A stretch of 64,000 nt of DNA, from NCBI RefSeq assembly GCF_001570565.1, contig NZ_BBXE01000020.1, positions 207,034 through 271,033 of the forward strand, written 5' to 3'. A program made the position numbers and the translations under genes. Positions 9,284-17,166 of the stretch are shown here, in pieces. This DNA comes from Herbidospora yilanensis (lineage in GTDB: Bacteria > Actinomycetota > Actinomycetes > Streptosporangiales > Streptosporangiaceae). How positions within the stretch are numbered: the first letter of the stretch is position 1; each line of letters begins with the position of its first letter. The notes under the pieces were generated by a model, which worked only from the letters and a program-made list of their open reading frames with translations, was not told the DNA's origin and ran no database searches.

Positions 9284-10618
9284 ATGACCAAGCTGCTGGC
9301 CGCGGCGGCCCTCGCCGCCCTCCTGACCGTGCCCCTCGCCCCCGCCGCTCCGGCGGCGGCCGCCGCCCCTCCGGCGTGCGCCCGCATGACGGGACCACCC
9401 CCCGCCTCTCCTCCCCCGACGTCGGTGGACACGCTCGGGCAGGCGTTCTTCTGCGTGCTCGACCACTACTACGCCGGGCCCGGCCTGCGCACCCAGGATC
9501 TGCTGAGGGACGCGTTCGCCGCGTACACGCGGAACCTGCAGCGGCGCGGCGCCGACGTCGCCGGGCTGCGGCTGCCCGCGCTGACCGGGGACCGCGACGC
9601 CGACTGGGCCGCCGCGGCCGCCGCGCTCGGCACGGGCGACCCGGTGGCGCTGCGCGCCGCCGTCGACGGCATGGTCGCCGGGCTGCGCGACAACCACGCC
9701 CGGCACCACGTGCCCGAACCGCCGCGCGAGGGCGGCCCCGTGGGGACCGGCATCGTGGGCGCGTCGGGGATCGGCGGGGCGGGAATCGACCCGGCGGCCC
9801 GGCCGCCGTTCTTCATCACCGACGTCGTCGACGACAGCCCGGCCGACCGGGCCGGGGTCCGGCCCGGCGACATCGTGCAGGCGATCGACGGGGTGCCCGT
9901 CTGGGTCGGCGGCACGCTGAACCCGCTGCTGGTCGAGCAGGTGCGGCAACCGTCGTTCACGATGACCCTGAAGCGGCCCACGACCGGCCGGGTGCGCACG
10001 GTCAGGCTCACCGAGGGCCCGCTGACGCCTCGGGCGCGCACCCTGCGGGTCAGGGACGTCTCCGGGGTCCGGTACGTGCGGCTCCCCGGCTTCTACGACG
10101 GCGCCGCCGACCAGGTGATCGCGGCGCTGCGCGGCGGGCCCAAGAAGGTCGTCCTCGACCTGCGCGGCAACGGCGGCGGCTCCCCCAGAGAGGTCGTCAG
10201 GCTGCTCGGCGCGTTCGCCCACGGCAAGGTCACCAGCTACTTCTGCGCCTACGACGGCTCGTGCACGCCCAACCGGACCGACGACGGCGTGCCCCTGCTC
10301 GGGGCCCGGCTGGTCGTCCTCACCGACCGGCGGTGCGCGTCGGCGTGTGAGGACTTCAGCGCGGCGGCCCAGGGCAACGGGATCGCCCCCACCGTGGGCA
10401 CCCGCACGGCGGGCGCCGTCTCGGGGCCGGCCTCCGCGTGGTCGCTCGGCGACGGCAGCGTGCTCGCGATGCCGTCGGTGCGCCATCTCGGCCCCGGAAA
10501 GGAGATCATCGACACGGTCGGCGTCCCGGCCGACCACCACGCCCCCATGACGGCCCTGGATCTGGCGACCGGCCGCGACCCCGCCCTGCGCAAGGCGCTG
10601 TCCCTGCTGACCGGCTGA
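9284..10618 (+). CDS. Exported S41-family peptidase with PDZ domain
   Basis: This 444-residue secreted or cell-wall protease has a signal peptide (residues 1-28, ending AAAAA). A helical N-terminal part is followed by a PDZ domain (about 175-240, with DSPADRAGVRPGDIVQAIDG) and the S41 core. DLRGNGGG (292-299) and the nucleophile Ser353 in CASACEDF are clear. Where tail-specific (CtpA-type) proteases have a catalytic Lys in a TxGKG loop, this protein reads GTRTAGA, as in S41B-type enzymes that use a Ser-Glu arrangement. It probably processes envelope proteins and may answer to the divergent two-component system. Confidence 0.87.
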   Translation: MTKLLAAAALAALLTVPLAPAAPAAAAAPPACARMTGPPPASPPPTSVDTLGQAFFCVLDHYYAGPGLRTQDLLRDAFAAYTRNLQRRGADVAGLRLPALTGDRDADWAAAAAALGTGDPVALRAAVDGMVAGLRDNHARHHVPEPPREGGPVGTGIVGASGIGGAGIDPAARPPFFITDVVDDSPADRAGVRPGDIVQAIDGVPVWVGGTLNPLLVEQVRQPSFTMTLKRPTTGRVRTVRLTEGPLTPRARTLRVRDVSGVRYVRLPGFYDGAADQVIAALRGGPKKVVLDLRGNGGGSPREVVRLLGAFAHGKVTSYFCAYDGSCTPNRTDDGVPLLGARLVVLTDRRCASACEDFSAAAQGNGIAPTVGTRTAGAVSGPASAWSLGDGSVLAMPSVRHLGPGKEIIDTVGVPADHHAPMTALDLATGRDPALRKALSLLTG

Positions 10619-10643
10619 GGCCGGCCGGGATGCCGGTTCTCAG
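10615..10643. terminator. Probable bidirectional terminator between convergent genes
   Basis: An imperfect hairpin (CTGAG and CCGG arms pairing with CCGG and CTCAG, 8-nt loop, one side bulge) spans the stops of the S41 gene and the FHA fusion gene, which meet tail to tail 21 bp apart. There is no U-tract, as is usual in high-GC actinomycetes. Confidence 0.4.
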
Positions 10644-13600
10644 ACGGGGAGAGGGCCGCCGTGGCCGGGGATGCCCCGGTCGGGCGGGATGACGTCGTCG
10701 GCGGCGTCGCCGGGGGTGACGCCCTGGGCGCGGGTCAGGTCGGCCAGCCGCCGGTGGTAGGCCGCGACCGCGCCGAGGGCCTCGCCGACCGCGTTCAGCA
10801 ACGTGGCGCCCGCCCGCTCCACGACGTCGGCCTCATGGGTCTCGAACGCCCGCAGGCCCTCCAGGATCGCGGCCTTCAGGTCGCGGAGCAGGCGGACGTC
10901 GTGGTGGGCGTAGGCGCGGCACAACGTCGCGACGCGCGTGAAGTCGAGGTCCCTGACGGCCGACACCGTGGTCCTGACCAGCGTGGTCTCCGGCCGGGCC
11001 GTCAGGGCCGCCAGGTCGGCGTCGTAGGAGCGGATGTCCAGGTGCGGGTCGCAGAACCCGGCGGTGAGCTGCCACAGGGTGCGCAGGTCGTCGCCGAGCA
11101 GCCCGTCGAGGTAGCTGACCAGGAAACGCCGGTGGGCCTCGACGGCGAACTGCGCCTTGAACGGCGTCAGCTCGGCCGGGTCCTCGCCCGCGGTGGCCGC
11201 CATGGTGGTGAAGGCGTAGTCGGCGGTCAGCGCGTTCTCCATGCCGACCAGGAGGTAGACGAACCGGACCCAGGTCCGGAACAGCTCCTCCAGCGGCAGC
11301 GCGCGCAGCCCCTCCTCGGTGAGCACCACGCCCCACTTCGCGCCGAACTCCAGCCGGCGCAGGTGGCCGATCTGGTACATGGCGAGCTGCGCGTCGATCT
11401 CGGCGTGCGCGTGGTGCAGGATCTTCCGGTACGCCGCCGTCGCGTCGAGCCCGACGTGGTTGCGGACGATGTGCGGCCCGCCGATGTGCAGGTGCAGGAA
11501 CTCGCCGACGTCGAAGACGGCCCCGCCGATCGCCATCCAGTAGCCCGCCTCGGCGGTGGTGTGCCGGGCCAGCTCCGACACGTCGAAGCGGGGGCCCTGC
11601 TGCGCGTGGCCCAGGTAGGTGGTGAAGACGTCCTGGCTCAGCCGCCCGTCGGCCGTCAGCCGCCGGAGGAACTCGCGGCCGTCGCCGGGCACGATCTCCG
11701 CGAGCGCGTCGAGCACGGCGACGGCGAACCGCGCGCTGCCGCACACGTAGACGTGGGCGCCCCGTTCGAGCAGCGCCCAGAGGTCGTCGGCCTCGGCGCG
11801 GATCACGTCGTCGACCCGGCGGCGTCGCCCGGCCCCGACGACGTGGCGCGCGCCGTCGAAGGTGACGCCGGCGTCGGCGCGGGAGAACGCGACCGACAGG
11901 CGCAGCCGGCCCTCGGCCGCCGCGGTCTCCAGATCAGGGTGGTGGACGAACTCTCCCGGCGACCGGATCCCCAGGTAGAGCCGGTTCTCCCCCGGTCCGG
12001 TGCGGGCGGCGGCGAACCCGAGGAAGGGCGCGATGCCCGAACCGGCGGCGAACATCACGACGGGCCGGCCGGGATCGGCGGGCAGCCGGAACCTCGGCGT
12101 CGGCACGATCCGCAGCGACAGGTGGCCGCGGCCCTCCTGGGCCGCGCGGCGCAGGAAGTGGGAGGCCGTGCCGCGCCGTTCGCGGGGGTAGGACCACGGG
12201 GTCCGGGCGGAGGTGTAGCCGAGCCCGGCGACCACGAGCCGCAACGTGGTGGCCGCCTCGCCGGGGGGCGGGGCCGAGGCGATCGAATAGAGGCGGAACG
12301 GCTCGGGCGGGACCACCCGGCAGAACGCGTCCTTCTCCCGCAGGTCGGCCTTCCACAGGCGGGTGACGTCGTAGCCGCCCGCGTACAGCAGGTTCAGGAC
12401 GTCCCAGAGCTCCCACTGGTCTTCCATGCGGGCGTCCACGATCCGCTGCCAGGCGCCGACGGCCGTGCGCCGGATCAGCCGCTTGGCCACCTCGCGGCCG
12501 ACGGGGCGCAGGCGGGCGAAGCGCAGCAGGGTGCGGAGGGGGAGCACGTCGACCTCGCCGAACCCGGCCCGGCCGGCCACCGCCGTCCGCCACTCGGGGG
12601 TGAGCGGCACCAGTTCGTCGCCGGTCGCCTGTAACGCGGCGACGGTGCGGCGCACGAGGTCGTCGTCGTTCTCGGCCAGCACGCCGACCCGGTCGCCCGG
12701 CAGGTGGTGCACGCCCTGCCCGGTGACGTCGATGTCGAGGTAGCACGTCCAGGCACCGGACTCCCCGGTGACGACGCGGCCCCGGCGGGCGGTCCCGAAC
12801 ACCACCGGCGCGCCCACCGGAGGGCGGCGCTCCTCCCGGACGGTGGCGAGTTCGCCGTCGACCTTGTCCCAGGTCCGGTCCTTGAACAGGCCGGTGAACC
12901 GGGCCCCGGTGGTCACCTGGCGGCCGACCTTGAAGGCGACCTCCAGGAAGCCGTACGCCTTGACGCGGTGCAGCCCCATCCAGCCGCGGTCGCCCACGTA
13001 GGCGTCGAGCATGGCGTTGTAGACGCCGCGCAGGGTGCTGTCGCGGGTGTCCTCGACGTACTGGCGCACCGACACCTCGCGGAGCGCGGCCACCAGCTCC
13101 CGCCAGTGGCGGGGGAAGAAGCCGGCCAGGTAGGTGCTCTGCCGCCCGACCATCGAGCCGTATTCGCGGCGTTCGAGGAACGCGTCGATCGCGTGGACCT
13201 GCGGCTGGGCGGTGCCGCTCGGGCTGGGCGCGCCGTCGAAGATCGGCACGCCGGCCGTGCCGACCGTCTTGGCCCAGAGCACCTGGTCGAGCGGGCTGCG
13301 GCCCCGGGGGTTGGGGTCGATCTGCGGGTAGACGACCTGGGTGACGTACCGGAGCCGGTCGAGGATGACCAGGAGGGAACGCTCCAGGGCGGCCGGGTCG
13401 TCGGCGACGACGGCCTCCTGTGCCTCGACCATGGCGCCCAGCACGGGCGTGAGCCCCATCGCGAACTCGGTGGTGACCAGGTAGAAGACACGCTCGGCCG
13501 CGTTGTCCCAGGTCGGCACGAGCAGGTCCATGTTGTCGAGCACGCGCGGCCCGGCCGGGTCGCGCAGCCGCCAGTTGTAGAAGAACAGGTCGATGTACGA

Positions 13601-14347
13601 CACGGCGGGCGTCTTCTTGCCCAGCCGCCGCGAGACCGTCGTCCAGGGCCGCAGCAGCGAGTCGGGCAGCGCCTTCGGCGGGTCGACGGCCATGTACTGG
13701 TAGGCGTGCGCGAACACCCCGAGCATCGTCGAGGCGCGCAGCAGGTAGCGGTCGGGCAGCGCGTCGGGCCGGGCGTCGAGCACCGGCATCGCGTCGAAGG
13801 CCCGCCGCAGCGTCAGCCGGCGGAACAGCTCGGGCAACCGGGTGGTCATCTCGTCCCAGGCCCGGTGGGACTCGGGGAAGGACAGCAGCGGCGGCTCGGC
13901 GGGGAGGAACCCGTGGGCGAAGGACAGGAACCCGTCGAGTTCGTGCCCGGCCCGCCGGTTGAACGCCTCGGCCGCCTCCACCACCCGGCGGGCGGCGACC
14001 CGGGGCGGTCCGACCGGGCGCACCATGGTGAGCTGGCCGGCGTCGAGGGTGGTCGTCCGGTCGGGGTCGATGAACGCCCACGTCAGCTCGTAGCGGCCGA
14101 TGCGGACGCGGTCGCCCGTGCCGAGCACGTGCCGGGTGATCCGCACGTCGTTGACGAAGGTCCCGTTGGAGCTGCCGAGGTCGGTGAGCACGACCCGGCC
14201 GCCGTCGGATTCGAGGCGCGCGTGCCGCCGCGAGACGGCGCCGTCGTCGAGCACCACGGCCGCCGCGCCGGCGTCGCGGCCGAGGATGACCGGAAGGGTG
14301 CACACCCGCTGGCTGGTCGCCCGGGTGTGCCGGTCGGTGAGGGTCAA
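10640..14347 (-). CDS. FHA / IDO-like haem / ferredoxin-reductase / cytochrome b5 fusion protein
   Basis: This 1235-residue cytosolic protein joins modules I have not seen described together. Residues 15-95 are an FHA phosphothreonine-binding domain (LGRD, SRRHARL, GSSNGTFVN). About 120-510 match the indoleamine-dioxygenase/PrnB haem superfamily: LRGVYNAMLDAY followed by GLHRVKAYGF parallels the human IDO1 helix with its proximal haem His; His460 is the predicted ligand. About 510-910 form a P450-reductase-like FAD/NADPH module without the FMN domain (RLYSIAS 685-691, GSGIAPF 769-775, VYVCGSA 867-873, end GRLSQDVF with Phe908 where P450 reductase has Trp). Residues 921-998 are cytochrome b5-like (HIGG with His954, second His near 979-981). 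A helical C-terminus of about 235 residues is unassigned. The start is TTG at 14347, 7 bp after the CBS gene. It looks like a self-sufficient NADPH-driven dioxygenase or monooxygenase gated by phospho-signalling (inference). Confidence 0.85.
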   Translation of the reverse strand: MTLTDRHTRATSQRVCTLPVILGRDAGAAAVVLDDGAVSRRHARLESDGGRVVLTDLGSSNGTFVNDVRITRHVLGTGDRVRIGRYELTWAFIDPDRTTTLDAGQLTMVRPVGPPRVAARRVVEAAEAFNRRAGHELDGFLSFAHGFLPAEPPLLSFPESHRAWDEMTTRLPELFRRLTLRRAFDAMPVLDARPDALPDRYLLRASTMLGVFAHAYQYMAVDPPKALPDSLLRPWTTVSRRLGKKTPAVSYIDLFFYNWRLRDPAGPRVLDNMDLLVPTWDNAAERVFYLVTTEFAMGLTPVLGAMVEAQEAVVADDPAALERSLLVILDRLRYVTQVVYPQIDPNPRGRSPLDQVLWAKTVGTAGVPIFDGAPSPSGTAQPQVHAIDAFLERREYGSMVGRQSTYLAGFFPRHWRELVAALREVSVRQYVEDTRDSTLRGVYNAMLDAYVGDRGWMGLHRVKAYGFLEVAFKVGRQVTTGARFTGLFKDRTWDKVDGELATVREERRPPVGAPVVFGTARRGRVVTGESGAWTCYLDIDVTGQGVHHLPGDRVGVLAENDDDLVRRTVAALQATGDELVPLTPEWRTAVAGRAGFGEVDVLPLRTLLRFARLRPVGREVAKRLIRRTAVGAWQRIVDARMEDQWELWDVLNLLYAGGYDVTRLWKADLREKDAFCRVVPPEPFRLYSIASAPPPGEAATTLRLVVAGLGYTSARTPWSYPRERRGTASHFLRRAAQEGRGHLSLRIVPTPRFRLPADPGRPVVMFAAGSGIAPFLGFAAARTGPGENRLYLGIRSPGEFVHHPDLETAAAEGRLRLSVAFSRADAGVTFDGARHVVGAGRRRRVDDVIRAEADDLWALLERGAHVYVCGSARFAVAVLDALAEIVPGDGREFLRRLTADGRLSQDVFTTYLGHAQQGPRFDVSELARHTTAEAGYWMAIGGAVFDVGEFLHLHIGGPHIVRNHVGLDATAAYRKILHHAHAEIDAQLAMYQIGHLRRLEFGAKWGVVLTEEGLRALPLEELFRTWVRFVYLLVGMENALTADYAFTTMAATAGEDPAELTPFKAQFAVEAHRRFLVSYLDGLLGDDLRTLWQLTAGFCDPHLDIRSYDADLAALTARPETTLVRTTVSAVRDLDFTRVATLCRAYAHHDVRLLRDLKAAILEGLRAFETHEADVVERAGATLLNAVGEALGAVAAYHRRLADLTRAQGVTPGDAADDVIPPDRGIPGHGGPLPV

Positions 14348-14354
14348 CCGCAGC

Positions 14355-14798
14355 TCAGGAATGGTAGATCACCGCACGGCACAGGTCGGCGCGGGAGAGC
14401 GTGCCCACGAGATTCCCCTCGTCGACGACGGGGAGCCTCCGGATGCCGCGCTCGATCATCACGATCGCGGCCCTGGCCAGTTCGTCGGCCGGGCGCACGG
14501 TGGCCGTGTCGCGCACGACGAGCGGGTCGATGACCCGGTCGGCGAGCGCGCGGCCCTTCTCCAGGAAGATCCGGAACGCGTCGGCGAGGGTGCCGCCTCC
14601 GGCGGTCACGTCGTCGAAGCCGGGCAGCATGGCCCGGACCAGATCCTCTTCGGACAACGATCCGGCGAACCTGCCGTCGTGGTCGATGACCATGAGCTGG
14701 CCGACCTCGGAGACGCTCACCACCTCGGCCGCCCGTCTGATGGTCGAACCGAGCCGGATGTGCGCCGGGAACGCCGTCATGACGTCGCTGACCAGCAT
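14355..14798 (-). CDS. CBS-domain pair protein
   Basis: This 147-residue protein consists of two CBS domains (residues 1-65 and 75-147), the module that binds AMP, ATP, SAM or NADH and regulates partner proteins. It begins MLVSDVMTAFP and contains DLVRAML and GIRRLPVVDEGNLVGTLSRAD, both classic. The ATG at 14798 is chosen over ATG 14819 because GGGAGGTGG sits 6 nt upstream of it. Its stop is 7 bp from the TTG of the FHA/IDO-like fusion, so the two are almost certainly one operon and the CBS protein may report nucleotide state to that enzyme (inference). Confidence 0.85.
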   Translation of the reverse strand: MLVSDVMTAFPAHIRLGSTIRRAAEVVSVSEVGQLMVIDHDGRFAGSLSEEDLVRAMLPGFDDVTAGGGTLADAFRIFLEKGRALADRVIDPLVVRDTATVRPADELARAAIVMIERGIRRLPVVDEGNLVGTLSRADLCRAVIYHS

Positions 14799-14869
14799 GC
14801 CGGGCCACCTCCCGATCATTCTCCGTGAGTGTAAATCGGGGGTATTCGGGTGTACAGGTGGGTAATCGT

Positions 14870-14888
14870 CCTGACTTTTCAGGTCAGG
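14870..14888 (-). terminator. Weak hairpin at the end of the sigma-recombinase gene
   Basis: CCTGAC and GTCAGG arms (6 bp) enclose a 7-nt loop holding the TGA stop of the sigma fusion gene. It could slow transcription into the CBS gene, but the stem is short. Confidence 0.25.
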
Positions 14889-16774
14889 CGAAGTGCACTC
14901 AAGGTGTGGCCGGTGGCCGTTTTGAAGAGGTGCTCGGCGCGTTCGTAGGACAACCGGCGGCGGCCGGTGTGCGGGCACAGGTCGCCCTCGGCGGGGGCGC
15001 GGGCGGGCGCGGGGCGGCGGCCGGAGAGGAACAGCGGGCCGCGGGTGCGGTCGCCGATGAGGTCCGGGAGCAGCGCGGCCGTCCGGGAGCGCCACGTGAT
15101 CCCGGTACGGGAGCGGCGGGCCTCCAGGTCGAGGTCCTCGACGTTGAGGGCCAGCACCCGGGTCACCGGGGCGGCCGACTCGTGCAGCAGCCACCACAGG
15201 GCCCGCTCGCGCGGCGCCGCATCGGCTTCGCGCCACGCCTGGGCGGGCACGGCGGGCCGGGGCGCCGGCGCGGGCTCGGGCCGCCGCGCGAGCTCCGCGA
15301 CCAGGTCGGGCCGGCCGGCCCACGCGCCGAACGAGCGCAGCGCGGCCAGGTGCCGGTTCCACGTCCGGGCCGCCGTCGCGCCCCAGGCCGAGGTCACCAC
15401 GCGGGCCGTCTCGGCGGGGGTGAGCTCCGCCACCGGGGTCTGCTCGCCGAGGGCCGTGCCGAGCCGCCGCAGCGTCTGCCCGTAGGACCGGGCCGTCGCG
15501 TCCGCGCGCCCGGCGAGGAAATCGGCCACGGCCGGGCCGAGCAGCGCCCCGGCGGGCTCGGCCGCCGGGACGCCGGCGGCCCGCCGTGCCAGGAAGGCGC
15601 GTTCGGCGGCGTTGTCGGCCAGCGCCGCCGCCCGCAGGAACTCCCGCCGGGCCGGGCCGGCGCGGCCCAGGCGCAGCAGCAGGTCGGCGCGCACGGCCGG
15701 GAGCAGGTGGTAGTTCCGCAGCGCCGGATCGGCGGTCAGGTCCTCGGTCAGGTCGAGCCCCGCCTGCGGGCCGTGGGCCATGCCGACGGCCACCGCCCGG
15801 TTGAGCCGCACGACGGGGGTCGGGGTCAGCCGGACGAGGAGTTCGTAGAGGGAGACGATCTGGGCCCAGTCGGTCTCCTCGGCCGTCGGCGCCTGGGCGT
15901 GGCAGACCGCGATGGCGGCCTGGAGCAGGTAGGGGCCGGGAGGCCCGCCGAGTTCGCGGGCCCGCAACATCGCGGCGAACCCCCGGCGGATGCGGAGCCG
16001 GTCCCAGCGGCCCCGGTTCTGCTCGTACAGCGGGATCGGCTCACCCGACGGGCCGGTGCGGGCCTCCGCGCGGGAGGCCTGGATCTCCATCAGGGCCAGC
16101 AGGCCCAGCACCTCGGGCCGGGGAGCCGCCTCGGCCAGCATGCCGCCGAGGCGCAGCGCCTCCAGGGTGAGGCCGGGCCGCATCAGGTCGTCGCCGGACG
16201 CCGCCGCGTAGCCCTCGTTGAAGATCAGGTAGACGACCTCCAGCACCGACGCGAGCCGCTCCGCCGCCTCGGCCGGGCCGGGCAGGTCGAAGCCCACCCG
16301 GTGCTCGGCCAATGCGCGCTTGGCGTCGGCGATCCGCCGGGCGATCACCTGCTCGCCGGTGAGGAAGGCGCGGGCGATCTCCGCGTTCGTCAGCCCGCCG
16401 AGCAGCTTCAGGGTGAGCGCGACCCGCGCCGGAGGCGGCAGCACCGGGTGGCACGACAGGAACATCAGCCGCAGCGTGTCGTCCCGGTCGTCCTCTCCGG
16501 TGGTGTCATCGGCGTCCTGGCGCAGGTCGTGGGCGAGCTGACCGTGGGTGCGGTCGTGCCGGCGCTCGGCCCGGATGTGGTCGATCGCCCGGCGCCTGGC
16601 CACGGACATCAGCCAGGCGCCGGGGTTGCCGGGCCTGCCCTCGGCGGGCCACTGCTCCATGGCGGCGACCAGGGCGTCCTGGGCGAACTCCTCGGCCAGG
16701 CCGACGTCGCCGACCAGCCGGGTCAGCGCGGCGATGATCTTCGCCGACTCCAGTCTCCAGACGGCGTCGATCAC
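14879..16774 (-). CDS. ECF sigma factor (DUF6596 type) fused to a truncated tyrosine-recombinase-like domain
   Basis: This is a single uninterrupted 631-codon frame. Residues 1-75 are sigma region 2 (AEEFAQDALVAAMEQWP, PGAWLMSVARRRAIDHIR). About 100-160 are region 4 (LMFLSCHPVL, LLGGLTNAEIARAF). Residues 165-400 are the DUF6596/TPR-like extension (VVYLIFNEGYAAA, LNRAVAV) that usually ends such ECF42-type factors at about 410-420. Here the frame continues: 411-490 read as a core-binding SAM-like domain (FLAGRADATARSYGQTLRRLG) and 520-631 as an integrase catalytic fold (VTRVLALNVEDLDL, RRRLSYERAEHLFKTATG) that stops at ALRLT, where the H-x-L-R box would be. The usual first catalytic Arg position is Pro and no Tyr nucleophile follows, so recombinase activity is unlikely. 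The GTG start overlaps the YCII stop (GTGA). Confidence 0.8.
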   Translation of the reverse strand: MIDAVWRLESAKIIAALTRLVGDVGLAEEFAQDALVAAMEQWPAEGRPGNPGAWLMSVARRRAIDHIRAERRHDRTHGQLAHDLRQDADDTTGEDDRDDTLRLMFLSCHPVLPPPARVALTLKLLGGLTNAEIARAFLTGEQVIARRIADAKRALAEHRVGFDLPGPAEAAERLASVLEVVYLIFNEGYAAASGDDLMRPGLTLEALRLGGMLAEAAPRPEVLGLLALMEIQASRAEARTGPSGEPIPLYEQNRGRWDRLRIRRGFAAMLRARELGGPPGPYLLQAAIAVCHAQAPTAEETDWAQIVSLYELLVRLTPTPVVRLNRAVAVGMAHGPQAGLDLTEDLTADPALRNYHLLPAVRADLLLRLGRAGPARREFLRAAALADNAAERAFLARRAAGVPAAEPAGALLGPAVADFLAGRADATARSYGQTLRRLGTALGEQTPVAELTPAETARVVTSAWGATAARTWNRHLAALRSFGAWAGRPDLVAELARRPEPAPAPRPAVPAQAWREADAAPRERALWWLLHESAAPVTRVLALNVEDLDLEARRSRTGITWRSRTAALLPDLIGDRTRGPLFLSGRRPAPARAPAEGDLCPHTGRRRLSYERAEHLFKTATGHTLSALRLT

Positions 16775-17094
16775 TGGACTCTGCGGATCTCGCTGACCCC
16801 GTCGCCGACGATCCGGCGGAAGCGGCGGGCCAGCTCCAGCACCTCCTCCCGCGACCGCACCTCCACCAGGGCGAAGCCGACGGCGACCTCCTTGGCCTCG
16901 GTGAACGGCCCGTCGGTCACCGTGAACTCCTCTCCCGACGAGGTCATCCGCAGCCCGCCGGGCTCCAGGCCGCCGGTGGCCAGCAGGACGCCCTTGGCGC
17001 TCATCTCCTCGATGAACGCGCCCATCTCGGCGAACAGCCTCTCGTCGGGGGCGGGGGTGTTCTCGTCGGCCAGGCTCAGCAGCAGGTAACGCAT
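16771..17094 (-). CDS. YCII-family (DGPF) protein, sigma-factor partner
   Basis: This 107-residue ferredoxin-like protein of the YCII/DGPF family starts MRYLLLSLADE and contains VTDGPFTEAKEVAVGF, the eponymous DGPF motif. Genes of this family regularly sit next to ECF42-type sigma factors and are thought to act with them, though the mechanism is not established. It overlaps the sigma fusion gene by 4 bp. An ATG with an upstream GAACGGAGAC supports the start at 17094. Confidence 0.9.
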   Translation of the reverse strand: MRYLLLSLADENTPAPDERLFAEMGAFIEEMSAKGVLLATGGLEPGGLRMTSSGEEFTVTDGPFTEAKEVAVGFALVEVRSREEVLELARRFRRIVGDGVSEIRRVQ

Positions 17095-17166
17095 CTCGGT
17101 CTCCGTTCGTCGTCCGGTGTTCGTGCCGGTACGTCGATTCGCCGATGTGACAGGGAATGGGCGTGC

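Noticed and set aside
8547..9398. Upstream extension of the histidine kinase frame
   Set aside because: The added 280 residues are out-of-frame reading of the response regulator gene; the GTG at 8546 overlaps the regulator stop and starts the kinase homology.
10661..12634. 657-codon open frame on plus
   Set aside because: Shadow of the FHA/IDO-like fusion gene; no start signal or domain.
14355..14798. CBS gene with an N-terminal extension of up to 188 residues
   Set aside because: Upstream codons are antisense or out-of-frame reading of the recombinase domain; a strong RBS marks the ATG at 14798.
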